From Halobacteriales archaeon QS_8_69_26 (GTDB lineage: Archaea > Halobacteriota > Halobacteria > Halobacteriales > SW-7-71-33): a stretch of DNA of 55,484 bases. The notes beneath the pieces are model-generated. The model worked only from the letters and a program-made list of their open reading frames with translations, ran no database searches and had not been told where the DNA came from. The DNA lies in the NCBI GenBank assembly GCA_003023195.1, contig PXRX01000018.1, positions 1 to 55,484 of the forward strand, in the 5' to 3' direction. The translations under genes and the position numbers were made by a program. Positions 40,477 to 48,562 of the stretch are shown one piece after another (positions within the stretch are counted from its first letter, which is position 1; each line of letters opens with the position of its first letter).

Positions 40477-41019
40477 TCAGCAGTCCCGCTCCGCGCGCTC
40501 GGCGGTCATCTCGATCCCCCCGTAGTCGACGATGTAGATCCGGTCGATCCGGTAGTAGTCCCCCTGGTACTCGACGACGTCGCCCGATGTGTACCCGCGC
40601 ATCACGTGCCTCGTGCTCGATTCGCTTCCGCCGGATTCGATGGCCTCCCCGAGGAGGTCCCCGGCCGGACCGGACCGCTCCTCGAGGTCGACGACCGTCC
40701 CGTTCTCCGGGGGGTCGACCCGTTCGACGAACACGCGGTGCCCGCCCGCGCGGACCCCCGTTTTGCTCGTGTCGACCGCCTCGTCGAACGCCGCCCGCTG
40801 TGTCGGCGATAGGTCACCGTAGTCGACCACCGCCGTCTCCCGGACTGTCGGCGTTCCGGTCGAACCCGCCGTGGGCGTCCGGGCTTCCGCGGTAGGGGTC
40901 GACGCCTCCCCGGTGGGCGTCGGGTCCGCGTCGTTCGACGCGAAACCACCCACATACCCCGCGAGCACCACCACCAGCACGAGACACCACGCCCCCATCG
41001 GCGAGCGTAGAGTGGCCAT
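40477..41019 (-). CDS. Exported hypothetical protein with Thr/Pro linker (180 aa)
   Basis: An N-terminal hydrophobic segment (GAWCLVLVVVLAGYVGGFAS) acts as signal or anchor. A linker of TPT repeats (TPTGEASTPTAEARTPTAGS, likely O-glycosylated) follows. The C-terminal 110 residues are a compact domain: VVDYGDLSPTQRAAFDEAVD, HRVFVERVDPPENGTVVDLE and VVEYQGDYYRIDRIYIVDYG. The D-Y/LSxxQRxxFDxA pattern recurs in small haloarchaeal surface proteins. Function unknown. Monocistronic. Confidence 0.68.
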   Translation of the reverse strand: MATLRSPMGAWCLVLVVVLAGYVGGFASNDADPTPTGEASTPTAEARTPTAGSTGTPTVRETAVVDYGDLSPTQRAAFDEAVDTSKTGVRAGGHRVFVERVDPPENGTVVDLEERSGPAGDLLGEAIESGGSESSTRHVMRGYTSGDVVEYQGDYYRIDRIYIVDYGGIEMTAERAERDC

Positions 41020-41090
41020 AACGCCGGATCATCCGGTCGGGGTACGTGCTTTCTGTGGGTCGGCAACCCGGGCGACGGGGGACCGCGCCG

Positions 41091-42377
41091 TCAGAAGATG
41101 TTCGCCTGCCGGTAGACGCTGAGCCCCTCGTTCGTTATCTCGTAGGGCTTGGTCTCCCGGGAGTGGTTGGCGTCGCGGATCTTCTGGATCTCCACGGCCA
41201 GGCGGGTCTTCCGGAAGTCCGAGGGGCGGACGTACTGGAGGATGAACACCGCGTCGGTGAGGTACTCGACGATGCCGTACCGCGAGGTGTACGGCGAGTC
41301 GGCGTCGGCCTCGCTGGTCAGCATGGTGGTGACCCCGGAGTTCTTCAGGCTCCGGGTGAAGTCGTATATCTCGTTGCGCCGGGTCGCCCGGGAGTCGTAC
41401 ATCATCTCCAGCAGCGAGACCGAGTCAAGCACCAGCCGTTCGGCGTCGAACTCGCGGATGAGCCGCGGGAGTTCCGAGCGGATCGTCGCGAGGCTGTTGG
41501 CCATCTCGATGGGGTCGATGTCGACGATGGCCAGCCGTCCGTTCTCGCTGTACTCGTCGAAGGGGTACCCCTTCTCGACGGCGGAGTCGATGATCCGCTC
41601 GCTGGACTCCTCCAGGGTGATGAACACGGCGTTGCCGCCGTCCTCCTTCCTGAGTTCCTCGTTGAGGAACTGGATGCCGAAGGTGGTCTTGCCGGTCCCG
41701 GCCGAGCCGATGATGACCATCAGCGACCGCTCGGGGACCCCGAGCTGGATCATGTCGTCGAGCCCCTCGATCCCCAGGTCGATCCGGTCGATGTCCGTCT
41801 CGTACTCCTCCTCCTCGAAGTCGCCGCCACCGCCCATGCCGAAGTCGCCACCACCCATGCCGAAGTCGCCACCACCCATGCCGAAGTCACCGCCGCCCCC
41901 GCCCACGTCGAACTCGCCGCCGACCTCCAGGTCGTCCTCGCCGCCGCCGAACTCCTCGGCCATGCCGCCGCCAGCGCCGCCGGGCGCCTCCTCCATCGCC
42001 GAGGCGAAGTCGTCGCCGAACAGGCCCCCGTCGTCGTCATCGGCGGGCGGGTCGGCGGGCGGGTCCCCCTCCGTCGCCCCCTCCATGGCGGTCCGGAACC
42101 CCTCCGCGTCGACCCCGGGTCCGTCGTCGCTGGTCGGGGACGTCCCCACGCCGTCGTCCCCGGACCCGACCGACCCGGTGGCATCCTCCGGATCGCCGGG
42201 CGCGACCGGTTCGGTGGCGCCGTCGGGGGCCGCATCCTCGCCGTCCCCGTCGCCCCCCGTCTCCGGGTCCTCCTCGACTCCCGCGTCGGCGTCACCGGTC
42301 CCCTCGCTCTTGGCGTCCCCGACTGCGCTCTCGAACCAGTCCTCCTCGGCGTCGTCACCGTCGGTGCGGTCGCTCAC
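41091..42377 (-). CDS. KaiC-like RecA-superfamily ATPase with long acidic N-terminus (428 aa)
   Basis: The C-terminal 240 residues are a single RecA/KaiC domain: IDLGIEGLDDMIQLGVPERS, Walker A VIIGSAGTGKTTFGIQF, AVFITLEESSERIIDSAVEK, Walker B ERLVLDSVSLLEMMYDSRAT and TTMLTSEADADSPYTSRYGI. Single-domain KaiC-like proteins (related to archaellum FlaH/ArlH) act as ATP-dependent switches. The N-terminal 190 residues are Asp/Glu/Gly-rich and disordered, with three to four DFGMGGG heptads. No ATG is available. GTG 42377 (MSDRTDGDD) was preferred to GTG 42386. Neighbours do not include archaellum genes. Confidence 0.85.
   Translation of the reverse strand: MSDRTDGDDAEEDWFESAVGDAKSEGTGDADAGVEEDPETGGDGDGEDAAPDGATEPVAPGDPEDATGSVGSGDDGVGTSPTSDDGPGVDAEGFRTAMEGATEGDPPADPPADDDDGGLFGDDFASAMEEAPGGAGGGMAEEFGGGEDDLEVGGEFDVGGGGGDFGMGGGDFGMGGGDFGMGGGGDFEEEEYETDIDRIDLGIEGLDDMIQLGVPERSLMVIIGSAGTGKTTFGIQFLNEELRKEDGGNAVFITLEESSERIIDSAVEKGYPFDEYSENGRLAIVDIDPIEMANSLATIRSELPRLIREFDAERLVLDSVSLLEMMYDSRATRRNEIYDFTRSLKNSGVTTMLTSEADADSPYTSRYGIVEYLTDAVFILQYVRPSDFRKTRLAVEIQKIRDANHSRETKPYEITNEGLSVYRQANIF
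41817..41895. repeat. 21-bp tandem repeat encoding DFGMGGG heptads
   Basis: Units at 41838, 41859 and 41880 (plus a diverged one at 41817) each encode the heptad DFGMGGG in the KaiC-like protein. Copy number can vary without a frameshift. Confidence 0.7.
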
Positions 42378-42739
42378 GGCGACCACCCCCCTGACGTGGA
42401 TCCGGCGACGCCGCTGGTCCGCCGCCGGTCGGACGGGACGGCGGAACTGGAGAACGGTCGGCGAACGGCCGGCAGTCGGATCGGTTGCATTGTGGATCTC
42501 CGGGCGACCCCGTCCCCGACCGGGTCACCACGGCGTTAGCCGTCCGAATGGGGCGCGTACGTTTTAATATTGTTGCCGAGCGCCGTGGATCGGACTCGCG
42601 CAGGCGGTCCCGGGACCGGAGGCGGGGTGCCGGGGTCGTTTTTATCAAAACCCCGGCACAGGAGCGGGATCGGCGGGGAGCGGCAAGGGGTTGCCCTTCC
42701 GTAAGGTCCAAACGGCGACCCCACCTAAAAGGGTCGTCA
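42378..42739. other. 362-bp divergent intergenic region between the KaiC-like gene and mptA
   Basis: Contains an AT-rich ACGTTTTAATATTG near 42560 that could drive the KaiC-like gene on the minus strand, leaving a leader of about 150 bp. The mptA side holds three hairpins (separate entry). No gene is seen. Confidence 0.45.
42628..42738 (+). promoter_or_regulatory. Hairpin-rich promoter/leader of mptA
   Basis: Three perfect or near-perfect hairpins in a row: TGCCGGGGT (42628-42636) with ACCCCGGCA (42650-42658), whose 13-base loop is the TATA-like CGTTTTTATCAAA; AAGGG (42685) with CCCTT (42694); and GGCGACCC (42714-42721) with GGGTCGTC (42731-42738, one G-U), ending one base before the ATG. 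The first may be an operator around the TATA box, the last could control access to the start codon. Confidence 0.5.
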
Positions 42740-43666
42740 ATGAGCGAGCAACTGCCGGACGTGCAGGCATCGCGGCCGGAGGTGTCGGTCGGCCTCAGCC
42801 AGGTCGGCGTCACCGGCGTCGACAAGCGCGTCCGGATAGCACCCAACGGGTCCGAGCCGGTCGTGTTGATGGCCGAGTTCGAGGCGTTCGTCGACCTGCC
42901 GGGGTGGCGCAAGGGTGCCGACATGAGCCGGAACCTGCAGGTGATAGACGAGATAATCGAGGAGTCCGTCGCCGAGGAGGCCCACAAGCTAGAGGAGATC
43001 TGTGGGGACGCCGCCGAGCGACTCCTCTCGAAGCACGACTACACGACGCGCGCGGAGGTCAGCATGGAGGCGGAGTTCGTCATCGAGGACGAGACCCCCG
43101 CCACCGGACTGGCGACGCAGGCGACCGCCGACGTCATCGCGTCCGCCACCGCCACCGAGGACGGCACGCGCGAGGAGATCGGTGCCCGGGTCACCGGGAT
43201 GACGGTCTGTCCCTGCTCGCAGGGGATGTCCGAGGCCCGCGCCCGGGACCGCCTGCGCGAACTCGGCGTCGACCGCGAGACGGTGGACGCCTTCCTGGAG
43301 ACGGTCCCCCAGCCCGGCCACTCCCAGCGGGGCCACGCCACCCTCACCGTCGAGAGCGACGGCGACCCCGAGGTCGACCTGCTTGACATCATCGAGGTCG
43401 CCCGCGACTCGATGAGCGCGCGGATCTACAACCTCGCCAAGCGCCCGGACGAGGACGAGATGACCTACCAGTCCCACGCCAACGCGAAGTTCGTCGAGGA
43501 CTGCGTGCGCTCGATGGCCGAGGGGGTCCTCGAACGGTTCGACCACCTCCCAGACGACGCCGTCGTCCGGATGGAACAGATCAACGACGAGTCGATCCAC
43601 CAGCACGACGCCCACGCCGAGCGGATCATCGAGATGGGGACGCTCCGGGACGAACTCGACGACTGA
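42740..43666 (+). CDS. mptA: GTP cyclohydrolase MptA, FolE2 family (308 aa)
   Basis: Opens GTP in the first step of archaeal pterin (methanopterin/folate-type) synthesis, using a mononuclear metal, usually Fe(II). Family motifs: [40 protein letters not shown], the metal-binding Cys in [53 protein letters not shown] and [13 protein letters not shown]. The C-terminus has [13 protein letters not shown]. Length fits. Start at ATG 42740, one base after a hairpin in the leader. No other pterin gene is adjacent. Confidence 0.94.
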   Translation: MSEQLPDVQASRPEVSVGLSQVGVTGVDKRVRIAPNGSEPVVLMAEFEAFVDLPGWRKGADMSRNLQVIDEIIEESVAEEAHKLEEICGDAAERLLSKHDYTTRAEVSMEAEFVIEDETPATGLATQATADVIASATATEDGTREEIGARVTGMTVCPCSQGMSEARARDRLRELGVDRETVDAFLETVPQPGHSQRGHATLTVESDGDPEVDLLDIIEVARDSMSARIYNLAKRPDEDEMTYQSHANAKFVEDCVRSMAEGVLERFDHLPDDAVVRMEQINDESIHQHDAHAERIIEMGTLRDELDD

Positions 43667-43744
43667 CCCGGGAGCTCCAGGATCCGGATCGGCCGGATCC
43701 ACTCGAACGGTGCCGGTTCTACGACCCGTCAGATCCTGATCAGC

Positions 43745-43862
43745 TCGACGGTCGCCGATTCTCCGATCAGTCCGATCCCGACCCGGTCGACGGTCGCCGG
43801 TTCTCCGATCAGTCCGATCCCGACCCGGTCGACGGTCGCCGATTCTCCGATCAGTCCGATCG
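43745..43862 (-). repeat. 42-bp tandem repeat (2.8 units) after the stop of the third kinase
   Basis: Units start at 43745, 43787 and 43829, each TCGACGGTCGCCG(A/G)TTCTC then CGATCAGTCCGATC. On the minus strand they continue the kinase frame past its TAG stop and would encode 14-residue units RVGIGLIGE(S/P)ATVD. Confidence 0.8.
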
Positions 43863-43878
43863 GCACCCGCCCGTCCGG

Positions 43879-45261
43879 CTACGACCCGTCGGATCCGGTG
43901 ACCCCGTCCGGTCCGGACCCCTCCCCGGACTCCAGCACCGGCCAGTCGACGCCGGACCCCGACGGACCGTCGAACCGGAACTCGAACCGCGCGCCGCCCG
44001 CCTCGCTCTCGGCCACGTCGACCGTCCAGCCGTGGGCCTCGGCGATCCGGGCGACGATGGTCAGGCCGAACCCGGTGCCAGTCTCGGCGGTGGTGTAGCC
44101 GTGTTCGAGGACGTCCTCGCGCCGGCCCTCGGGGATGCCGGGGCCGTCGTCGGCGACGTAGAACCCCTCGCCGTCGGGCAGGGGCGCGACGGTCACCGTG
44201 ACGTCCTCGCCGCCGTGCTCGACCGCGTTGCGAAAGAGGTTCTCGAACAACTGGAGGAGCCGGTCCGGGTCGGCCCGGAACTCCATCCCCTCGGTGCCGA
44301 GGGTGGCGTCGCCGGTGTCGACGCCGTCCCAGGCCACCCTGGCGACGTCGCTCAACCGCACCCGGTCCGGGTGAGAGACGTCGTCGCCCTGCCGGGCCAG
44401 GGCCAGAACGTCCCCGACGATGGCCTCGATGCGGTCGAGGCTGGTCTCAACATCGTCGATGTGCGGCCCGGGGTCCTCGCTCTCCCGTGCGGCCACCAGG
44501 TAGCCCCTGGCGACGTTTATCGGATTGCGCAGGTCGTGGCTCACCACCGACGCGAACTCCTCCAGGCGCTCGTTCTGGCGCTCCAGTTCGCGCTGGCGAC
44601 GGCGCTGGTCCGTGATGTCGGTGTAGAAGGCGTAGACGGTGTCGTCCCCGGCCGCCGCGGTCCGGAGGAGGAACCGGCGCGCTTCGCCGTCGGCCTCCCG
44701 GAGCACCTCCTGTCTGATGACGCTCCCGTCGGCGGCCTCGCGGGTGATGTGCTCGGCCTCCACGTCCCGGTCGGGGGGGACGATGTACTCGTCGAGGTTC
44801 TCGCCCCGGAGGTCGTCCTCGTCGTACCCGAACGTCTCCTCGAAGGCCCTGTTGACACGCCCGACGATCGGGTTCCCACGGTCGTCTATCCGGGTCTTGA
44901 CCACCGGGTCGGCCAGCCCCTGGAACAGCGCGTCGAACTCCGCCCGCTCCCGGGCCAGTTCGCGACGGGCGGTCACCCGCTCGCTCACGTCGGTGAGCAC
45001 CACCAGGTCGCCGATCACCACCCCGTCGTCCTCGAGGTCCAGCGACTGCGCCTCGAAGTGACGGCGCTCGCCGCCGACGGTGACCGAGAACTCCCCCTCG
45101 CCCGCGTCCATGCCGAGCGCGTCGAACACGACGCCGGTGCGCGCCCCGACGACGCTCTCGGCCGGGGCCGCCCCGCCCAGGAGCGCGTCGAGGACGCGCT
45201 CGGCGGCCGCGTTGCAGTCTACCACCCTGTCGCCGTCGGTGATCAGGTACCCACTGTCCAT
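43879..45261 (-). CDS. PAS-domain sensor histidine kinase (460 aa)
   Basis: A soluble kinase with two PAS-type domains (about 1-100, GYLITDGDRVVDCNAAAERV; about 105-230, FDALFQGLADPVVKTRIDDR then NRAFEETFGYDEDDLRGENL). The phospho-acceptor helix is EFASVVSHDLRNPINVARGY and the HATPase domain has ENLFRNAVEHGGEDVTV, VADDGPGIPEGRREDVLEHG and TGFGLTIVARIAEAHGW. Start at ATG 45261 (MDSGYLITDGDR). Many relatives have an N-terminal membrane domain that is absent here, so it may be a shortened form. The TAG stop is followed by an in-frame tandem repeat. It lies 79 bp from the TrmB-type gene in the same direction. Confidence 0.88.
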   Translation of the reverse strand: MDSGYLITDGDRVVDCNAAAERVLDALLGGAAPAESVVGARTGVVFDALGMDAGEGEFSVTVGGERRHFEAQSLDLEDDGVVIGDLVVLTDVSERVTARRELARERAEFDALFQGLADPVVKTRIDDRGNPIVGRVNRAFEETFGYDEDDLRGENLDEYIVPPDRDVEAEHITREAADGSVIRQEVLREADGEARRFLLRTAAAGDDTVYAFYTDITDQRRRQRELERQNERLEEFASVVSHDLRNPINVARGYLVAARESEDPGPHIDDVETSLDRIEAIVGDVLALARQGDDVSHPDRVRLSDVARVAWDGVDTGDATLGTEGMEFRADPDRLLQLFENLFRNAVEHGGEDVTVTVAPLPDGEGFYVADDGPGIPEGRREDVLEHGYTTAETGTGFGLTIVARIAEAHGWTVDVAESEAGGARFEFRFDGPSGSGVDWPVLESGEGSGPDGVTGSDGS

Positions 45262-45340
45262 GCCGGTCCTCCGTTCCCGCCGTCCCGGAGTCTCGCTTGG
45301 GGGTACCAGCACCGTCGGGACAATGAACCTGGCGGCATCG

Positions 45341-46144
45341 TCACACCGACAGCGGTTCGGCCTCGTCCCAGCGCGGGCGGACCTCGGTCTCCACCTCGGC
45401 GGCGAACTCGGGGTCCTTGAGGTCGATCATCGCCAGCGCGCCACCCTTCTCCAGCGGGCTGGGCACCTGGATACAGACCTCGGTGTCGTCGATGAGGTTG
45501 AACGTCCCCGTGATGCTCTCGGAGACCCGCACCGAACAGTCCGGGTGGGGGCTCAGCAGTTCCTGGTATATCTCGCCGACCCGGCGGGGGAGCGCGTCGA
45601 CGAGCGCCGGCGTCATCAACAGTTGGACCTCGACGCCGCGTTCCAGCGCCTCCGCGAGGTGTTCGGCCACCTGCACCCCGACGTCGACGACGTCGATCCC
45701 GGGGATCTCGTCCGAGGCGACCATCACGACCCGTTCGTCGGCCGCCGCGACCCGTTCCAGCAGGAGGTCGGCGCTCTCCTGTGGGCCGACGGCGGCGGTC
45801 CAGAACTGCTCCTCGACGGGTTCGGCGGCGTCGAGTTCCTCCGAGAGGTCCGCGACGATGCCCTCGTACTGCTCGGCCTTCTCCTCCAGTTCGCGCTTCT
45901 TGTCCTCCAGGAGGCGGTCCAGCGCGGTGTCGGGCTCGACGGCGACGTACTTCTTCGGGCGACTGGAGGCCTGGCTGCGCACCAGGTTGTACTGCTCCAG
46001 GGCGTTGAGCACGTCGTAGATCCGGCCCATCGGGACGTCGCTCGCCCGCGACAGCTCCTTGGCCGTCGTCGGCCCCGTGTCGAGCAACGCCCGGTAGGCC
46101 CTGGCCTCGTACTCCGAGAGCCCGAGGTCTCTGAGGCTCGCCAT
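45341..46144 (-). CDS. TrmB-family transcriptional regulator (267 aa)
   Basis: An N-terminal winged helix (LRDLGLSEYEARAYRALLDT, TAKELSRASDVPMGRIYDVL, LEQYNLVRSQASSRPKKYVA) is followed by a coiled linker (DRLLEDKKRELEEKAEQYEG) and the TrmB effector domain (about 105-260), here related to the sugar- or metabolite-sensing type. TrmB proteins repress or activate sugar transport and central carbon genes. The target here is not visible. It may be transcribed with the downstream kinase (79 bp gap). Start at ATG 46144. Confidence 0.85.
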   Translation of the reverse strand: MASLRDLGLSEYEARAYRALLDTGPTTAKELSRASDVPMGRIYDVLNALEQYNLVRSQASSRPKKYVAVEPDTALDRLLEDKKRELEEKAEQYEGIVADLSEELDAAEPVEEQFWTAAVGPQESADLLLERVAAADERVVMVASDEIPGIDVVDVGVQVAEHLAEALERGVEVQLLMTPALVDALPRRVGEIYQELLSPHPDCSVRVSESITGTFNLIDDTEVCIQVPSPLEKGGALAMIDLKDPEFAAEVETEVRPRWDEAEPLSV

Positions 46145-46714
46145 GTCGGGGTGTCCGCACGCGGCTACAAAAACACCCTGGACGTTTCTCGTTTATCCGA
46201 CCTTTCGCGGAAACCACGGCCGTCCTCGCCGGGCCGGCCACCGGGCTTATTTTCGCGTCTAGCGTTACCACGCAAGCAACGAAGTGGGACTGCTGCGCTC
46301 GACTCCCACGCCCGTCCGTCGGGCACGGTGGTCGGCAGGGGGTTGCCACCCCCGAAGTGCGGGTCACTCCGTCGTGGCACCGACTCCCGACGTCCCTGAA
46401 CGTGCGGTTACCCCTTTTCCCCGTTCGTTCCCACCCAGCGTCCCGGTCGACCAGTGGGACCGTCGACGCCGGGATCGGACGACCCCATGCCGGCCACGCC
46501 TCGACCGGATCCACCGGCCCGTGCAACGGTGGCCAGTACCATCGACGAGCTACCGCTCTCTAATTTAATAGATTAACTGAGAAACCATACATAACTTTAT
46601 TTACGACAAAAACATTAAAGCGAACACGATCGGGGAGGCACCGGCGCTTTCGTGGGGAAGCGCCGGTGCCTCTCCGTCGGCGGACTCCGGCGGCACGGCC
46701 GGGGGTAGGGAACC
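46145..46714. other. 570-bp intergenic region before the pilin-like pair
   Basis: No convincing gene. It holds the TrmB promoter at the left. At 46267-46290 a weak relative of the dispersed repeat loop occurs (AGCGTTACCACGCAAGCAAC versus AGCGTGACGACGCAAGCACC in copy 1). A GTGGGA/TCCCAC hairpin lies near 46285-46310. An AT-rich stretch with several TATA-like elements is at 46558-46620, and a perfect 15-bp stem follows (separate entry). Confidence 0.5.
46635..46672 (+). promoter_or_regulatory. Perfect 15-bp stem-loop in the leader of the first pilin-like gene
   Basis: GAGGCACCGGCGCTT (46635-46649) pairs without mismatch with AAGCGCCGGTGCCTC (46658-46672) around an 8-base loop. It lies between the AT-rich promoter and the ATG at 46715, so it would be in the untranslated leader. 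Confidence 0.55.
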
Positions 46715-48385
46715 ATGACACCGGGTACGACCACGGACGGCGGCGGTCGGCGAGCACAGGCAGTACTCATCGGACTGGTCCTCCTCATCGGCATTGTGGC
46801 GGTCGCGAGCATCGGCATCCTGCTGGTGGGCGCGGGCGCCAACGAAGAGTCGAAGAGCGAAGCGCAGGACGAGCGGGTAAAGAAGTCGTTCGTCGAACTC
46901 GACAAGGACGTCGACTCGGTCTCCGAAACCGAGTCCAACACCCGGGTGACCGAACTGGACCTTCCCGAGGAGGCTGACGTGGCGATCCGCCGGGAGAATA
47001 CCGGTCGGATAACCGTCAACCGGACGAACCTCACCACGACAGATCCCGTCGTCGTAAAGAACATCGGTGCGATCGTCTACGAACACGACGACGTCCACTA
47101 CGCTTACCAGGCGGGGGCTGTCTGGTCGGGAACGGGGAACGACACCCGGATGGTTTCGGCACCGCGACTAGAGTACGACACGGACAGGCGGGGGGGATCC
47201 CCGACGTTCACCCTGCCGATAACCGACATGGAGGGGCCCGATACCCTCAACTCCGGTACCATCCGGGTCCGGAAACTGGAGACGGAGGCTCCACTCAACA
47301 ACGTTACGAGCGTCGACAACCAGCTCGTGACCGTCAAGATCAACAGCACCTATTACGTCGGCTGGGGCAACTACTTCGACGAACGCTACGAGAACGCCGT
47401 CGTCACCTACGACCACCCGAACCAGACGACGATCATCAAACTGGGCCGGATAGAGATCGACGGATCGTTCGACACCGGTATCGTCTCGAACGGTGACATC
47501 GTCTTCGATGCCTCCGGATCCGACGAGATCGAGTCCGGGATACGGACGGGTGGGAACTTCCAAGACAACGTCGGCGGGCAACCCGACAGCTGTCCGGACG
47601 GTCCTCCCTGCGTGGATCAGGGGGTTTCGATCACCTTCGGGACTCTCGATCAGGCCATCGCTACCAAGGCAGAAGACACCGCGGCGGACTGTGGCGGAGA
47701 CGTGACCTGTGCGTCGTCCCTTCAGTCGCTCTCGGGACCGGGCTACGATCTCGACAAGGGAGTCTACTACATCTCCGGTGACAGCACGCTAGATGGTTCC
47801 TCGGACTCGATCCAAGCGGACCTGAGCAACGGGAACGTTTCAATCATCCTCGACGGCGACCTGGCGATGAAGCAAGCGAAAATACTGGCGGACAATCCCG
47901 CTCAGAACTCGACCTGTTGCTATCTCCGGATCTACTTCAACGGAACGGACATGGCGATGGGTCAATCCTCAGGGATCCACGCCAGCACCGACAACGCAAC
48001 GCGGGTCCAGCTATACGGCACGTCGGAGTTCCACTTCGACGGTAAGAACCTTCAGAGTGGAGGAGGCTGGCACGCTGGGCTGTACGCACCCGGGAGTGCG
48101 TCGTCCACCACCAACGACGCTCTGTCGCTGATCCCCGCCCTCAGTGACGTCGGATCCGAGGACATCTGTTTCGGGCAGGGGTCCGGTACCGTCGACGGAG
48201 CGGTCATCGCAGGATCGGTTTGTTTCGACCAGTCCGTGTCGTTCGAATACGAGGAAGATTTCCGGACGATCGAACCGACGCTCGGCCCCAGCGGTATTAT
48301 CACTCCGCCGGTCACCTACCTCCACGTCTCCGTCAACAAGGTCTGCGTCGAGGACGACACCCAGACCGGTTCCGGGGCCTGCTGA
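46715..48385 (+). CDS. Pilin-like surface protein, DUF7289/DUF7305 type, Cys-rich (556 aa)
   Basis: The N-terminus carries a type IV pilin-like signal: a charged leader (MTPGTTTDGGGRRAQ) and one long hydrophobic helix (AVLIGLVLLIGIVAVASIGI). The ectodomain is beta-rich, with RMVSAPRLEYDTDRRGGSPT and VVTYDHPNQTTIIKLGRIEI in the first half. The second half is a right-handed-helix-like DUF7305 region (YDLDKGVYYISGDSTLDGSS, NVSIILDGDLAMKQAKILAD). It contains ten Cys in close pairs, unlike its paralog, plus several NxT/S sequons. Probably exported and anchored at the cell surface. Paralogous to the next gene over the full length. A strong hairpin lies in its leader. Confidence 0.78.
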   Translation: MTPGTTTDGGGRRAQAVLIGLVLLIGIVAVASIGILLVGAGANEESKSEAQDERVKKSFVELDKDVDSVSETESNTRVTELDLPEEADVAIRRENTGRITVNRTNLTTTDPVVVKNIGAIVYEHDDVHYAYQAGAVWSGTGNDTRMVSAPRLEYDTDRRGGSPTFTLPITDMEGPDTLNSGTIRVRKLETEAPLNNVTSVDNQLVTVKINSTYYVGWGNYFDERYENAVVTYDHPNQTTIIKLGRIEIDGSFDTGIVSNGDIVFDASGSDEIESGIRTGGNFQDNVGGQPDSCPDGPPCVDQGVSITFGTLDQAIATKAEDTAADCGGDVTCASSLQSLSGPGYDLDKGVYYISGDSTLDGSSDSIQADLSNGNVSIILDGDLAMKQAKILADNPAQNSTCCYLRIYFNGTDMAMGQSSGIHASTDNATRVQLYGTSEFHFDGKNLQSGGGWHAGLYAPGSASSTTNDALSLIPALSDVGSEDICFGQGSGTVDGAVIAGSVCFDQSVSFEYEEDFRTIEPTLGPSGIITPPVTYLHVSVNKVCVEDDTQTGSGAC

Positions 48386-48562
48386 CCCCGGCCGTTACCT
48401 CGTCCGCGAACGCGACCCCCCCCGCTCCGGGGCCGCTCTCCCCCGTATAATCCTTACGGCCGATACCGGTCACGTCCTGCGATTAAATCCGGATTGAATG
48501 GCCTTGATCCGCGGCAAGCGTCGAAGCTGAATTAGTAGTTCCCCGTTACTGGATCCCCACAC

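Noticed and set aside
43745..43862. 42-bp tandem repeat as a CRISPR array
   Set aside because: The units are contiguous without unique spacers and there are no cas genes.
46284..46568. Plus-strand open frame of 94 codons upstream of the pilin-like gene
   Set aside because: Pro/Arg-rich composition, no acidic bias, no start signal, and it crosses the promoter region.
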